From NCBI GenBank assembly GCA_903840235.1, contig CAIMFE010000238.1, positions 1 through 8,981 of the forward strand: a stretch of 8,981 nucleotides of DNA, read 5' to 3'. Positions 1-6,164 of the stretch are shown here, piece by piece. The notes beneath the pieces were generated by a model. The model was not told where the DNA came from and did no database searches. It saw nothing but the letters and a program-made list of their open reading frames with translations. This DNA is from an uncultured Opitutia bacterium. Its GTDB lineage: Bacteria > Verrucomicrobiota > Verrucomicrobiia > Opitutales > UBA953. A program made the position numbers and the translations under genes. Each line of letters starts with the position of its first letter. Within the stretch, counting starts at the first letter, position 1.

Positions 1-1
1 A

Positions 2-787
2 CGCACTTTAGCCCTGCGCTTGCGCGTCTGGCGTCAACTCCGCGGAGGTGAAGGACACTTCGAAGAATATTCTCTCGCTGCTGTTCCTGTATCAGCGTCC
101 TTCCTGGAAATGATGGATATGCTCAACGAGCAACTCATCCGCGAAGGTAAAGACACCATCGCTTTCGATCATGACTGCCGCGAAGGTATCTGCGGAATGT
201 GTTCAATGACTATCAATGGTATGCCCCACGGACCTATTCCTGGCGTTACTACCTGCCAGTTGCACATGCGCAATTTCCGTGATGGCGAAACCATCACCGT
301 CGAACCTTGGCGCGCTCGTGCTTTCCCTGTGCTCAAAGACTTAGCGGTAAATCGTTCTGCCTTTGATAAAGTGATTCAAGCAGGTGGATTCATCACCGTG
401 CGTACGGGCTCAGCTACCGAAGCAAATAACACTTTAATTCCAAAACCGATTGCTGACGAAGCCATGGATGCCGCTGAATGTATTGGCTGTGGTGCTTGCG
501 TCGCTTCGTGTAAGAACGGATCTGCGATGCTTTTCGTCGGCGCCAAGATTAATCACCTTAATATTTTACCACAAGGTCAGCCCGAGCGTGAACGTCGTAC
601 TTTAGCGATGGTTAAGACGATGGATGACGCCGGCTTTGGTAACTGCACTAATTATGGTGAGTGCCAAGCCCACTGTCCGAAGGGTATTACACTCGACGTC
701 ATCGCGAAACTTAATCGCGATTATCTCCGAGCTCGCGTCAAAGAGTTTTTCTCTTCCACGGGCAAAGCGCGTAAGGGCGGAGAGTAA
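2..787 (+). CDS. sdhB: Succinate dehydrogenase/fumarate reductase iron-sulphur subunit, 5' end outside window
   Basis: This subunit carries electrons between the flavoprotein SdhA and the membrane quinone site of respiratory complex II, on the cytoplasmic face. Counting residues from the TTG at base 20, a plant-ferredoxin-type [2Fe-2S] site is formed by C53, C58, C61 and C79. The C-terminal ferredoxin domain has C154, C157, C160 and C219 (expected [4Fe-4S] ligands) and C164, C209 and C215 (expected [3Fe-4S] ligands), so all clusters look intact. The TTG at base 20 is probably not the start: the frame stays open to base 2 and reads RTLALR just before the conserved RVWRQ strand that family members have close to their N-terminus, so the true start lies a few codons outside the window. 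sdhA and the cytochrome subunit would be expected upstream. The TAA stop at 785-787 touches the stop of the opposing gene. The product is certain; the choice between SdhB and FrdB is not resolved by sequence. Confidence 0.95.
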   Translation, partial: RTLALRLRVWRQLRGGEGHFEEYSLAAVPVSASFLEMMDMLNEQLIREGKDTIAFDHDCREGICGMCSMTINGMPHGPIPGVTTCQLHMRNFRDGETITVEPWRARAFPVLKDLAVNRSAFDKVIQAGGFITVRTGSATEANNTLIPKPIADEAMDAAECIGCGACVASCKNGSAMLFVGAKINHLNILPQGQPERERRTLAMVKTMDDAGFGNCTNYGECQAHCPKGITLDVIAKLNRDYLRARVKEFFSSTGKARKGGE

Positions 788-829
788 TTAGATTAAGTTA
801 GCTAGGCTTTCTTCGAGTCCGCCCACGCG
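768..829. terminator. Inverted repeat across the sdhB / GH20 convergent junction, possible bidirectional terminator
   Basis: The left arm is CGCGT (768-772), two unpaired A, then GGGCGGA (775-781). The right arm is TCCGCCC (818-824) followed directly by ACGCG (825-829). This gives 12 pairs with a 2-base bulge around a 36-base loop that contains both stop codons. A second, competing perfect 11-bp repeat pairs 728-738 with 825-835. There is no strong T-tract after the stem on either strand, so if it terminates transcription it is not a classical intrinsic terminator. The pairing is seen in the sequence; the function is inferred. Confidence 0.3.
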
Positions 830-2527
830 AGCTCGTTTAAGCCATACTCGTTTATATTCGGCAACGAGTTGATCTCTTTCTTGGCTACTGAGTGGCTTGT
901 TTTGGGCCCGACGGATTCCCGCGATTGCACAGTCTATGCCTAAAATAATTTCAGACCTTACACACTCGTCGCTGATGCCTTCAGCTAACTGACGTCCTTT
1001 TTCTAGATGATCCAGTGATTGATTGAGTTCATTGGGGTTAATGTCTTTTAATACTTCGGGTAGATTCTCCTTCGAAGTTGTCAGTAGTTCCCAAGTTAAA
1101 CTCTTATTACGAATGGATTTTTGGATAGCCGAATCAAGTCGGCCAATGTGTTGAAGCACGTTGGCGGTTAATGCGGCATCATCGTTATTAAGATTACCGA
1201 GAATCGCACAGGCTTTATCGAAATCACCTTTTTGATTCGCGGCAAAACACCACGCTTGAGCGAGTCCACTTGCCAGTGGGAGCCACTGTGTTGGCCACGG
1301 TTGATGATTACCATTATCTCCCCATGATGTAATGAGAATACCTTGGGCTTGATGTTTAATTGCCGCGCCAACCGCCTCCACTTGATTGGTCAGTGCGTTA
1401 TCGAGGCGACCCGTAAAACTTTGCCAGGTGCTTGTTCCCGGGGCGATGAGGTAGGATCGTCCGAGTGAGTTGAGTCTTTCTGCCTGTTGATTGAACGGAT
1501 GATCAGCGTCGTAACCCCAAATCACGGGCATCGCTAGGACCGGTGCTTCGCTCGCGAGATTTAAATCTTCTAGTAAAATGTCGCCCCAGAACTGTGGAGT
1601 GCGTCCGCGTGACTCCACCAACTGACAGATCTTTTTAAGATGATTAATATAAACCGTATGCTTACCTTTTTGTTTTACGGCTTCTTTACTGAAACCTTGG
1701 CCTAGTTCCCACGGTTCATCGCCACCGATATTTACCCGACGACTTCGAAAGTGAGGAAGGTATTTATCAAGAAGTTCACCAATGAATTTTAAAGAATCAT
1801 CGTCAGGCTTTAAGGTGCCAGGAATGGGCTTAAACTGCTGTGTTAATGGGTGAATCCAGCCCTCAGGACATTCCGCCATCGAGCGGTACTTGGGATGACG
1901 AAGCCACCGCTCCATGTGGCCAAACGTATTTAAATTAGGAACGAGTTCGATGCCGAGGCTTAGACATTCACGGTCGAGCTGTTCAATTTCGGCAGGGGTT
2001 AAAGGTGAAGCATCGCGCCAGACTTCTTCGTGTCCGGGAAACGCAAAACTGTGTTCGATATAAAGTTGAAACTGATTAACGCGAAGTCGTGCTAAGGCGC
2101 GAATGAGTTGACGAAATTCATTTTGGGTTGGAATTTTACAACGCGAAATATCCAACATGAATCCGCGAATCGGTAAATCCGGACTATCTAAAACCTCGCA
2201 ACAGGGTAGGGCTTCGGGATTTTGCTCAAAGATTTGTCGGAGGGTTTGTGCTCCGTAAAATACGCCCGCTGCGTCCCGTGCTTTTAAGTGAATGCCGCTC
2301 GTAGTGATATCTAAATAGTAAGACTCGGATCCTAGTACTTCGGTGTATTCAATTCGACACGGGGTAGTTTGTTTAGCATCCAGCGCGGCTTCTGCCTCAG
2401 CAATCGATTGAGGGAGATTGTTGAGAAAGAGTGCGGTTGGGTGCGGTGCCTTGGGAACGGGTAAAAAACCGCCACGGAGACTCAGTTCCCGTGGACGGGG
2501 AAAGAGCTGTGGCAGTTGGGCACGCAT
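788..2527 (-). CDS. GH20-family beta-N-acetylhexosaminidase-like glycoside hydrolase, cytoplasmic
   Basis: A 579-residue protein with the GH20 layout: an N-terminal GH20b-like alpha/beta domain (about 1-115), a TIM barrel (about 118-425) and a helical C-terminal region (about 430-579) that recalls GH20C-type enzymes. The barrel opens with the RG-x-MLD-x-SR signature (residues 121-129). It carries NIGGDE with the catalytic pair D270-E271, where Asp positions the substrate N-acetyl group and Glu is the acid in substrate-assisted catalysis. Aromatic FWGD (313-316) and SWGDN (401-405) motifs probably line the sugar site. It should release terminal beta-linked GlcNAc or GalNAc; the natural substrate is unknown. 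There is no signal peptide or lipobox, so it probably acts in the cytoplasm on imported oligosaccharides or recycled wall sugars. The ATG at 2527 is supported by AAGGG seven bases upstream. The gene stands alone, convergent with sdhB and divergent from metK. Confidence 0.85.
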   Translation of the reverse strand: MRAQLPQLFPRPRELSLRGGFLPVPKAPHPTALFLNNLPQSIAEAEAALDAKQTTPCRIEYTEVLGSESYYLDITTSGIHLKARDAAGVFYGAQTLRQIFEQNPEALPCCEVLDSPDLPIRGFMLDISRCKIPTQNEFRQLIRALARLRVNQFQLYIEHSFAFPGHEEVWRDASPLTPAEIEQLDRECLSLGIELVPNLNTFGHMERWLRHPKYRSMAECPEGWIHPLTQQFKPIPGTLKPDDDSLKFIGELLDKYLPHFRSRRVNIGGDEPWELGQGFSKEAVKQKGKHTVYINHLKKICQLVESRGRTPQFWGDILLEDLNLASEAPVLAMPVIWGYDADHPFNQQAERLNSLGRSYLIAPGTSTWQSFTGRLDNALTNQVEAVGAAIKHQAQGILITSWGDNGNHQPWPTQWLPLASGLAQAWCFAANQKGDFDKACAILGNLNNDDAALTANVLQHIGRLDSAIQKSIRNKSLTWELLTTSKENLPEVLKDINPNELNQSLDHLEKGRQLAEGISDECVRSEIILGIDCAIAGIRRAQNKPLSSQERDQLVAEYKRVWLKRARVGGLEESLANLI

Positions 2528-2534
2528 GAAATAA

Positions 2535-2539
2535 CCCTT
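2535..2539 (-). promoter_or_regulatory. Ribosome binding site of the GH20 gene
   Basis: On the minus strand AAGGG lies seven bases before the ATG at 2527. It is the only clear Shine-Dalgarno-like sequence at any of the seven starts seen in the window and supports this start. The same bases are part of TAAGGG, which lies 16 bases after TTGCTC (minus strand of 2557-2562), so a weak promoter reading of the site is also possible. Confidence 0.5.
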
Positions 2540-2558
2540 ACAAACTTAGTCGTTTCGA

Positions 2559-2645
2559 GCAAGCCATCACCTTAAGCCCAAATACTGGGTTAAAAATGCA
2601 GAATATGACGTATCTTTCCATCAAGATACATTGATGTGAACTTGC
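2559..2645 (+). promoter_or_regulatory. Potentially structured metK upstream region (candidate cis-regulatory RNA or operator)
   Basis: Three nested pairings fit together as a three-way junction. The closing stem pairs GCAAG (2559-2563) with CTTGC (2641-2645) and continues as TCAC (2567-2570) with GTGA (2636-2639). Hairpin A is TTAA-g-CCCA (2572-2580) with TGGGTTAA (2586-2593) around a 5-base loop. Hairpin B is a perfect 7-bp stem, GTATCTT (2610-2616) with AAGATAC (2623-2629), around a 6-base loop. The position just before a SAM synthetase gene suggests a SAM-responsive element, but the SAM-I consensus is not present. No convincing promoter lies upstream of it, and a -35-like TTGCCA (2642-2647) overlaps its 3' edge. 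The inverted repeats may therefore be DNA sites instead. Structure seen; function unproven. Confidence 0.3.
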
Positions 2646-2672
2646 CACCCCTTCATTTTCTATTTCGATAAC
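2642..2672 (+). promoter_or_regulatory. Weak candidate promoter for metK-ahcY
   Basis: TTGCCA (2642-2647) matches five of six bases of the TTGACA -35 consensus. The best -10-like sequences are GATAAC (2667-2672, 19-base spacer) or TTCGAT (2664-2669, 16-base spacer), both weak. Transcription would start at or near the metK ATG, giving a leaderless mRNA, which fits the absence of any Shine-Dalgarno sequence in the preceding 30 bases. Confidence 0.25.
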
Positions 2673-2677
2673 TTTCT

Positions 2678-3865
2678 ATGGATCACAAAGACTCCTACAT
2701 CTTCTCCTCTGAATCAGTGGGCGAAGGTCACCCCGATAAGGTGGCTGACTCTATTTCCGATTCCGTCTTGGACGCAGTTTTTGCTCAAGATAAGTTCTCG
2801 CGCGTTGCGTGCGAAACCTTGGTGAAGAGCAACCACGTCGTGATCGCGGGTGAATTAACGACCAAGGCCAAAGTTAATTTTGAAGAAGTCGTTCGTGCCG
2901 CCATTCGTGAAATTGGCTATGTGAATGACGATGACGTCTTTCATGCCGACAAAGTTTTCTTTACTAATCTTTTAACTAAACAATCTCCTGACATCGCTCA
3001 AGGGGTGGATGAACGTAAAGCCTCTGGCAAAAAGCACTCTAAGATGGGTGCCGGTGACCAAGGGATTATGTTCGGTTACGCTTCTAACGAGACCGACGAG
3101 TTAATGCCTGCTCCAGTGATGTTTGCTCACCGATTAAACCGCGAATTAGCACGCATCCGTAAATCCGGCGCACGTGGTACAGAATGGATTCGTCCTGACT
3201 GTAAGTCGCAAGTTGCGGTGCGTTACGAAAACGGAAAATTAAAAGAAATCACTAACGTAGTTATTTCGACCCAACACACCGCTGATGTAAGCCACAGCCA
3301 AATTGAAAAATTCTGTATCAATCAGATTATTCACAAGGTTCTGCCTAAGCATTTAATTGGTAAGAAAACTGAATTTTTAATCAATCCCACTGGGCGTTTC
3401 GTGATTGGTGGCCCACAAGGTGATTGCGGATTAACTGGACGTAAAATCATCGTCGATTCATACGGCGGTATGGGTCGTCACGGTGGTGGCGCGTTTTCTG
3501 GAAAAGATCCAACGAAGGTCGACCGTTCTGCTGCTTACATGGCCCGCTGGGTTGCGAAGCATATTGTGGATTCAGGAGTTGCTGACCGCTGTGAATTACA
3601 AGTCGCCTATGCGATTGGTCATCCTGAACCAACCAGCCTTCACTTAGATACTTTTGGTACCGGCAATATGTCCGATGCTTCCATCTTAGCCGCCGTGAAA
3701 GAAGTTTTCCTGTTTAATCCTGCCGAGATTATTAAACAGCTCGATTTACGTCGTCCGATTTATCGTGCGAGCACGCACTACGGTCACTTCGGTAAAAAAG
3801 GTTTACCGTGGGAAGAAACCAAGCAACTCGCGAAATTTGTTAAAGCCCTTCACCAACAATCTTAA
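2678..3865 (+). CDS. metK: S-adenosylmethionine synthetase (methionine adenosyltransferase)
   Basis: Cytoplasmic enzyme that makes S-adenosylmethionine from methionine and ATP, releasing phosphate and pyrophosphate; it supplies the methyl donor of the cell. The 395-residue length is about the usual 380-400. GEGHPDK (15-21) with its catalytic His, GAGDQG (124-129) and the glycine-rich phosphate loop with K276, D277 and K280 (269-284) are all intact, as expected for an active enzyme that works as a dimer or tetramer with Mg2+ and K+. The MDHKDSYIFSSESV start is typical of the family and no other ATG fits. No Shine-Dalgarno sequence precedes it. It is followed after five bases by ahcY, so the two are almost certainly co-transcribed: one gene makes SAM, the other removes the SAH that inhibits methyltransferases. 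A regulatory element may lie in 2559-2645. Confidence 0.98.
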   Translation: MDHKDSYIFSSESVGEGHPDKVADSISDSVLDAVFAQDKFSRVACETLVKSNHVVIAGELTTKAKVNFEEVVRAAIREIGYVNDDDVFHADKVFFTNLLTKQSPDIAQGVDERKASGKKHSKMGAGDQGIMFGYASNETDELMPAPVMFAHRLNRELARIRKSGARGTEWIRPDCKSQVAVRYENGKLKEITNVVISTQHTADVSHSQIEKFCINQIIHKVLPKHLIGKKTEFLINPTGRFVIGGPQGDCGLTGRKIIVDSYGGMGRHGGGAFSGKDPTKVDRSAAYMARWVAKHIVDSGVADRCELQVAYAIGHPEPTSLHLDTFGTGNMSDASILAAVKEVFLFNPAEIIKQLDLRRPIYRASTHYGHFGKKGLPWEETKQLAKFVKALHQQS

Positions 3866-3870
3866 TCATC

Positions 3871-5310
3871 ATGTATTCTCCAAAACCCTCCCGCACCAAA
3901 TCTGCCAAAGCAGATTTCAAAGTAGCTGATCTCAGTCTTGCTGACTGGGGCCGTAAAGAGCTTCAAGTCGCTGAGCACGAAATGCCAGGACTGATGTCAC
4001 TGCGCGCCAAGTATGCGAAAACAAAGCCTTTAAAGGGTGTTCGCATTACGGGTTCATTGCACATGACGATTCAGACCGCAGTGCTCATCGAAACCTTAGG
4101 AGCTCTCGGTGCCGATGTGCGCTGGGCTTCTTGTAATATCTTTTCAACCCAAGATCACGCCGCTGCTGCTATCGCTAAAGCGGGTTATCCAGTATTCGCC
4201 TGGAAGGGTGAAACCTTGGAAGAATATTGGGAGTGCACCATGGAAGCATTGACCTGGCCTAATGGTAGTGGCCCAGAGCTCATCGTTGATGACGGGGGTG
4301 ATGCGACACTCTTAATTCACAAAGGATACGAATTAGAAAACGGATCCAAGTGGGTTAACACCAAATCCGAATCGCACGAAGAACAGGTTATCAAAAATCT
4401 TCTCAAGAAAGTTGCTAAAGAACGTCCAGGTCACTGGCACAAAGTAGTCGCCGCCTGGAAGGGTGTTTCCGAAGAAACTACTACGGGCGTAAAACGTCTT
4501 TATCGCATGCTTGAAGCCGGAGAACTCTTAGTGCCGACCGTCAATGTGAACGACACGGCTACCAAATCGAAGTTCGACAATTTATACGGCTGCCGCGAAT
4601 CGTTGGTCGATGGCATTAAGCGTGCTACCGATGTGATGGTCGCAGGAAAACTCGCCCTCGTTATTGGTTACGGCGATGTTGGTAAAGGCTCTGCGCAATC
4701 TCTGCGTGGATTAGGCGCGACGGTACAGATTGCTGAAGTGGATCCGATTTGCGCACTGCAAGCGGCGATGGAAGGCTATCGCGTTGTTCGCATCGAAGAT
4801 ACTTTAGGTAACACCGATATTTATGTAACGGCTACCGGTAATCGCGACATCATCACGCTTGAGCATATGCAGAAGATGAAAGACCAAGCGATTGTTTGTA
4901 ACATTGGGCACTTCGATAACGAAATCCAAGTGACTCGTTTGAATGACGCCAAGGGTGTGAAGAAAGAAGTGATTAAGCCTCAAGTCGATCGCTACACCTT
5001 CCCTAAAGGAAAGCAGATTTATATGTTGGCGGAAGGACGCTTAGTAAATCTCGGCTGCGCCACTGGCCACCCTAGTTATGTGATGTCGACTTCGTTCTCG
5101 AATCAGGTCCTCGCGCAAATTCACTTATGGGAAACCCGTCAAACAGCTAAACCTAGTGTTTCTGTTTTACCTAAGTACCTCGACGAAGAAGTCGCTCGCT
5201 TGCACTTGGAAAAGTTGGGTGCTAAACTCACCAAGCTCACCAAGGATCAGGCAGACTATATTGGCGTGAAGCCTAACGGGCCTTTCAAGACCGATAGCTA
5301 CAGGTACTAA
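3871..5310 (+). CDS. ahcY: Adenosylhomocysteinase (S-adenosyl-L-homocysteine hydrolase)
   Basis: NAD-dependent cytoplasmic enzyme that reversibly splits S-adenosylhomocysteine into adenosine and homocysteine, relieving product inhibition of methyltransferases and returning homocysteine towards methionine. At 479 residues it is the long bacterial form, with an extra segment of about 40 residues (about 150-190) compared with the 432-residue human enzyme. Substrate residues expected from the human protein are present: H64, the DDGGD cluster (140-144), E201/E202 in SEETTTG, and K232, D236 and N237 in TKSKFDN. The Rossmann motif GYGDVGKG (266-273) binds NAD, GHFDNE and LAEGRLVNLGCATGHPS are intact, and the C-terminus ends in the conserved DSYRY that reaches into the partner subunit's NAD site. 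The ATG is five bases after the metK stop with no Shine-Dalgarno sequence, suggesting translational coupling. The TAA stop touches that of the opposing channel gene. Confidence 0.98.
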   Translation: MYSPKPSRTKSAKADFKVADLSLADWGRKELQVAEHEMPGLMSLRAKYAKTKPLKGVRITGSLHMTIQTAVLIETLGALGADVRWASCNIFSTQDHAAAAIAKAGYPVFAWKGETLEEYWECTMEALTWPNGSGPELIVDDGGDATLLIHKGYELENGSKWVNTKSESHEEQVIKNLLKKVAKERPGHWHKVVAAWKGVSEETTTGVKRLYRMLEAGELLVPTVNVNDTATKSKFDNLYGCRESLVDGIKRATDVMVAGKLALVIGYGDVGKGSAQSLRGLGATVQIAEVDPICALQAAMEGYRVVRIEDTLGNTDIYVTATGNRDIITLEHMQKMKDQAIVCNIGHFDNEIQVTRLNDAKGVKKEVIKPQVDRYTFPKGKQIYMLAEGRLVNLGCATGHPSYVMSTSFSNQVLAQIHLWETRQTAKPSVSVLPKYLDEEVARLHLEKLGAKLTKLTKDQADYIGVKPNGPFKTDSYRY

Positions 5311-5336
5311 TTATAGTCCTTTAATATCGGTGCTTG
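5286..5336. terminator. Inverted repeat centred on the ahcY / channel stop codons, possible bidirectional terminator
   Basis: The outer arms are CAAG-ACCGATA (5286-5296) and TATCGGT-g-CTTG (5325-5336): 11 pairs with one bulged G. Inside them, ACTA (5306-5309) pairs with TAGT (5314-5317) around ATTA, flanked by GG/CC. The whole element is nearly symmetrical about TAATTA (5308-5313), which holds both stop codons. Neither strand has a U-tract directly after the stem. Pairing is seen; a terminator role is inferred from position. Confidence 0.4.
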
Positions 5337-6099
5337 GTGGCACCTCAGCCTTTTTTGACGCATTATTGTTATGCTCAATTAAGGTCTGCCGTAATTCTTT
5401 AACTTCCTTGTGCAGGGCGCGAATCTCTCGCAATTCACCTTCGTGATCACGTTCTTCTTTTGGAAGAATTAATTTCGATGTGATGTATGCTGAAATCGAA
5501 CCAAATAGAGCAACGCCGACAATCATTAATAATGCTGCTATAAATTTCCCTTCGGTCGTAACAGGATACATGTCTCCATAGCCCACGGTGGTAACCGTGG
5601 AAAGTGCCCACCAGATAGCATCGCCACCTGTGAGGATCATGGCTTTGGGGTTACTTCTTTCAGCTTCGACGATGAGCGTTGTACTAAAAAGAATAATAAC
5701 GAGAGCGATTCCCGGCATCGCCAGAATTTTTTCGTTCAATGTGGTGCCCGATGTCACTCCTTTGAATTTATAAATAATTCGTGCGAGCCGGACGAAGCGA
5801 TAAATACGAATCGCTTGCAGAGCACGGAAAGCCTCACTAAGTGGAATAGCCGCTAAAACATCCAGCCAGCCCAATTTCCAGTATTTTTTGCTCCAGCCCG
5901 TACGTCGCCAACGCACTAAGACGTCGATCATGAAGATAGCGCACGTGTAATGATCAATTACCATTAATCGATTTAATGTATCACGGGGTACGGTAACGAA
6001 GGTTTCCCAAATAAGTAACGAAAGGGAGATGACGGAGACGACGAGAACAGACCAATCCCAAACCTTTAATTTTTCCTGAAGCTCTTTGTCCATTCTCAT
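5311..6099 (-). CDS. Voltage-gated-type potassium channel protein (ion transport family)
   Basis: An inner-membrane K+ channel subunit of 262 residues from the ATG at 6099. The order is: short cytoplasmic N-terminus, S1 (about 16-34), S2 (about 47-62), S3 (about 77-88), an arginine-bearing S4 (residues about 92-112, five Arg in a mostly three-residue rhythm), S5 (about 130-146), a pore helix with selectivity filter TVGYGD (171-176), S6 (about 186-208) and a charged C-terminal helix (about 215-245) that probably forms a coiled coil joining four subunits. It lacks an RCK/TrkA_N or cyclic-nucleotide domain, so no ligand gating is predicted. The frame also offers TTG at 6105 and ATG at 6093. The ATG at 6099 is preferred because a promoter-like TAATAT ends six bases before it, which would make transcription begin at the ATG. 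It is 65 bp downstream of the 6165-7244 gene, with its own candidate promoter. Confidence 0.9.
   Translation of the reverse strand: MRMDKELQEKLKVWDWSVLVVSVISLSLLIWETFVTVPRDTLNRLMVIDHYTCAIFMIDVLVRWRRTGWSKKYWKLGWLDVLAAIPLSEAFRALQAIRIYRFVRLARIIYKFKGVTSGTTLNEKILAMPGIALVIILFSTTLIVEAERSNPKAMILTGGDAIWWALSTVTTVGYGDMYPVTTEGKFIAALLMIVGVALFGSISAYITSKLILPKEERDHEGELREIRALHKEVKELRQTLIEHNNNASKKAEVPPSTDIKGL
5329..5356 (+). terminator. Weak candidate intrinsic terminator for metK-ahcY, inside the channel gene
   Basis: GGTGC (5329-5333) pairs with GCACC (5340-5344) around a 6-base loop, and six T follow at 5351-5356. The 6-base gap between stem and T-tract is longer than in classical intrinsic terminators. 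The T-run is the antisense of lysine codons near the channel C-terminus, so chance is possible. It overlaps and would compete with the right arm of the larger repeat at 5286-5336. Confidence 0.25.
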
Positions 6100-6105
6100 A
6101 GACAA

Positions 6106-6133
6106 ATATTAGAGAGTTTAGCCACCAAGACAA
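6106..6133 (-). promoter_or_regulatory. Candidate promoter of the potassium channel gene, leaderless type
   Basis: On the minus strand TTGTCT (6128-6133) and TAATAT (6106-6111) are separated by exactly 16 bases, and TAATAT ends six bases before the ATG at 6099. Each hexamer matches the sigma-70 consensus at four of six positions. The same two hexamers with the same spacing occur before the neighbouring gene (7254-7281), which strengthens the call. Confidence 0.5.
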
Positions 6134-6164
6134 ACACCGTTTTTAATATGGCCTTATCAGAAAC

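Noticed and set aside
20..22. TTG at base 20 as the sdhB start
   Set aside because: The frame is open to the window edge, and the residues before it continue the N-terminal beta strand expected of SdhB. The gene is simply cut by the window.
741..755. Perfect AAGAG / CTCTT hairpin with a T-rich loop inside the end of sdhB
   Set aside because: The stem has five base pairs, lies within coding sequence, and has no following T-tract, so there is no support for a terminator or regulator.
1168..1371. Small open frames inside larger genes, such as 1168-1371, 3447-3632, 5588-5773, 7498-7707 and 8112-8324
   Set aside because: Each lies wholly within a well-supported gene in another frame, has no recognisable motif, and is best explained as a shadow of that gene's codons.
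2617..2636. H-type pseudoknot between the hairpin B loop and GATG downstream
   Set aside because: Only four or five pairs form, and the link of about three bases would have to cross a 7-bp stem, which is sterically doubtful. It is mentioned but not called as a feature.
2559..2677. SAM-I riboswitch before metK
   Set aside because: The conserved core expected of SAM-I (four-way junction with its GGUGGAGGGA-like and GAUGAAACCC-like segments) is absent; only a generic structured region can be supported.
6100..6105. TTG at 6105 as the channel gene start, adding two residues
   Set aside because: The candidate -10 TAATAT ends at 6106, directly beside this TTG, so a transcript would begin after it; the ATG at 6099 fits better.
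6106..6164. Terminator for the unknown membrane-anchored gene in the spacer before the channel gene
   Set aside because: On the minus strand no stem of useful length followed by a T-run is present; read-through into the channel gene is possible.
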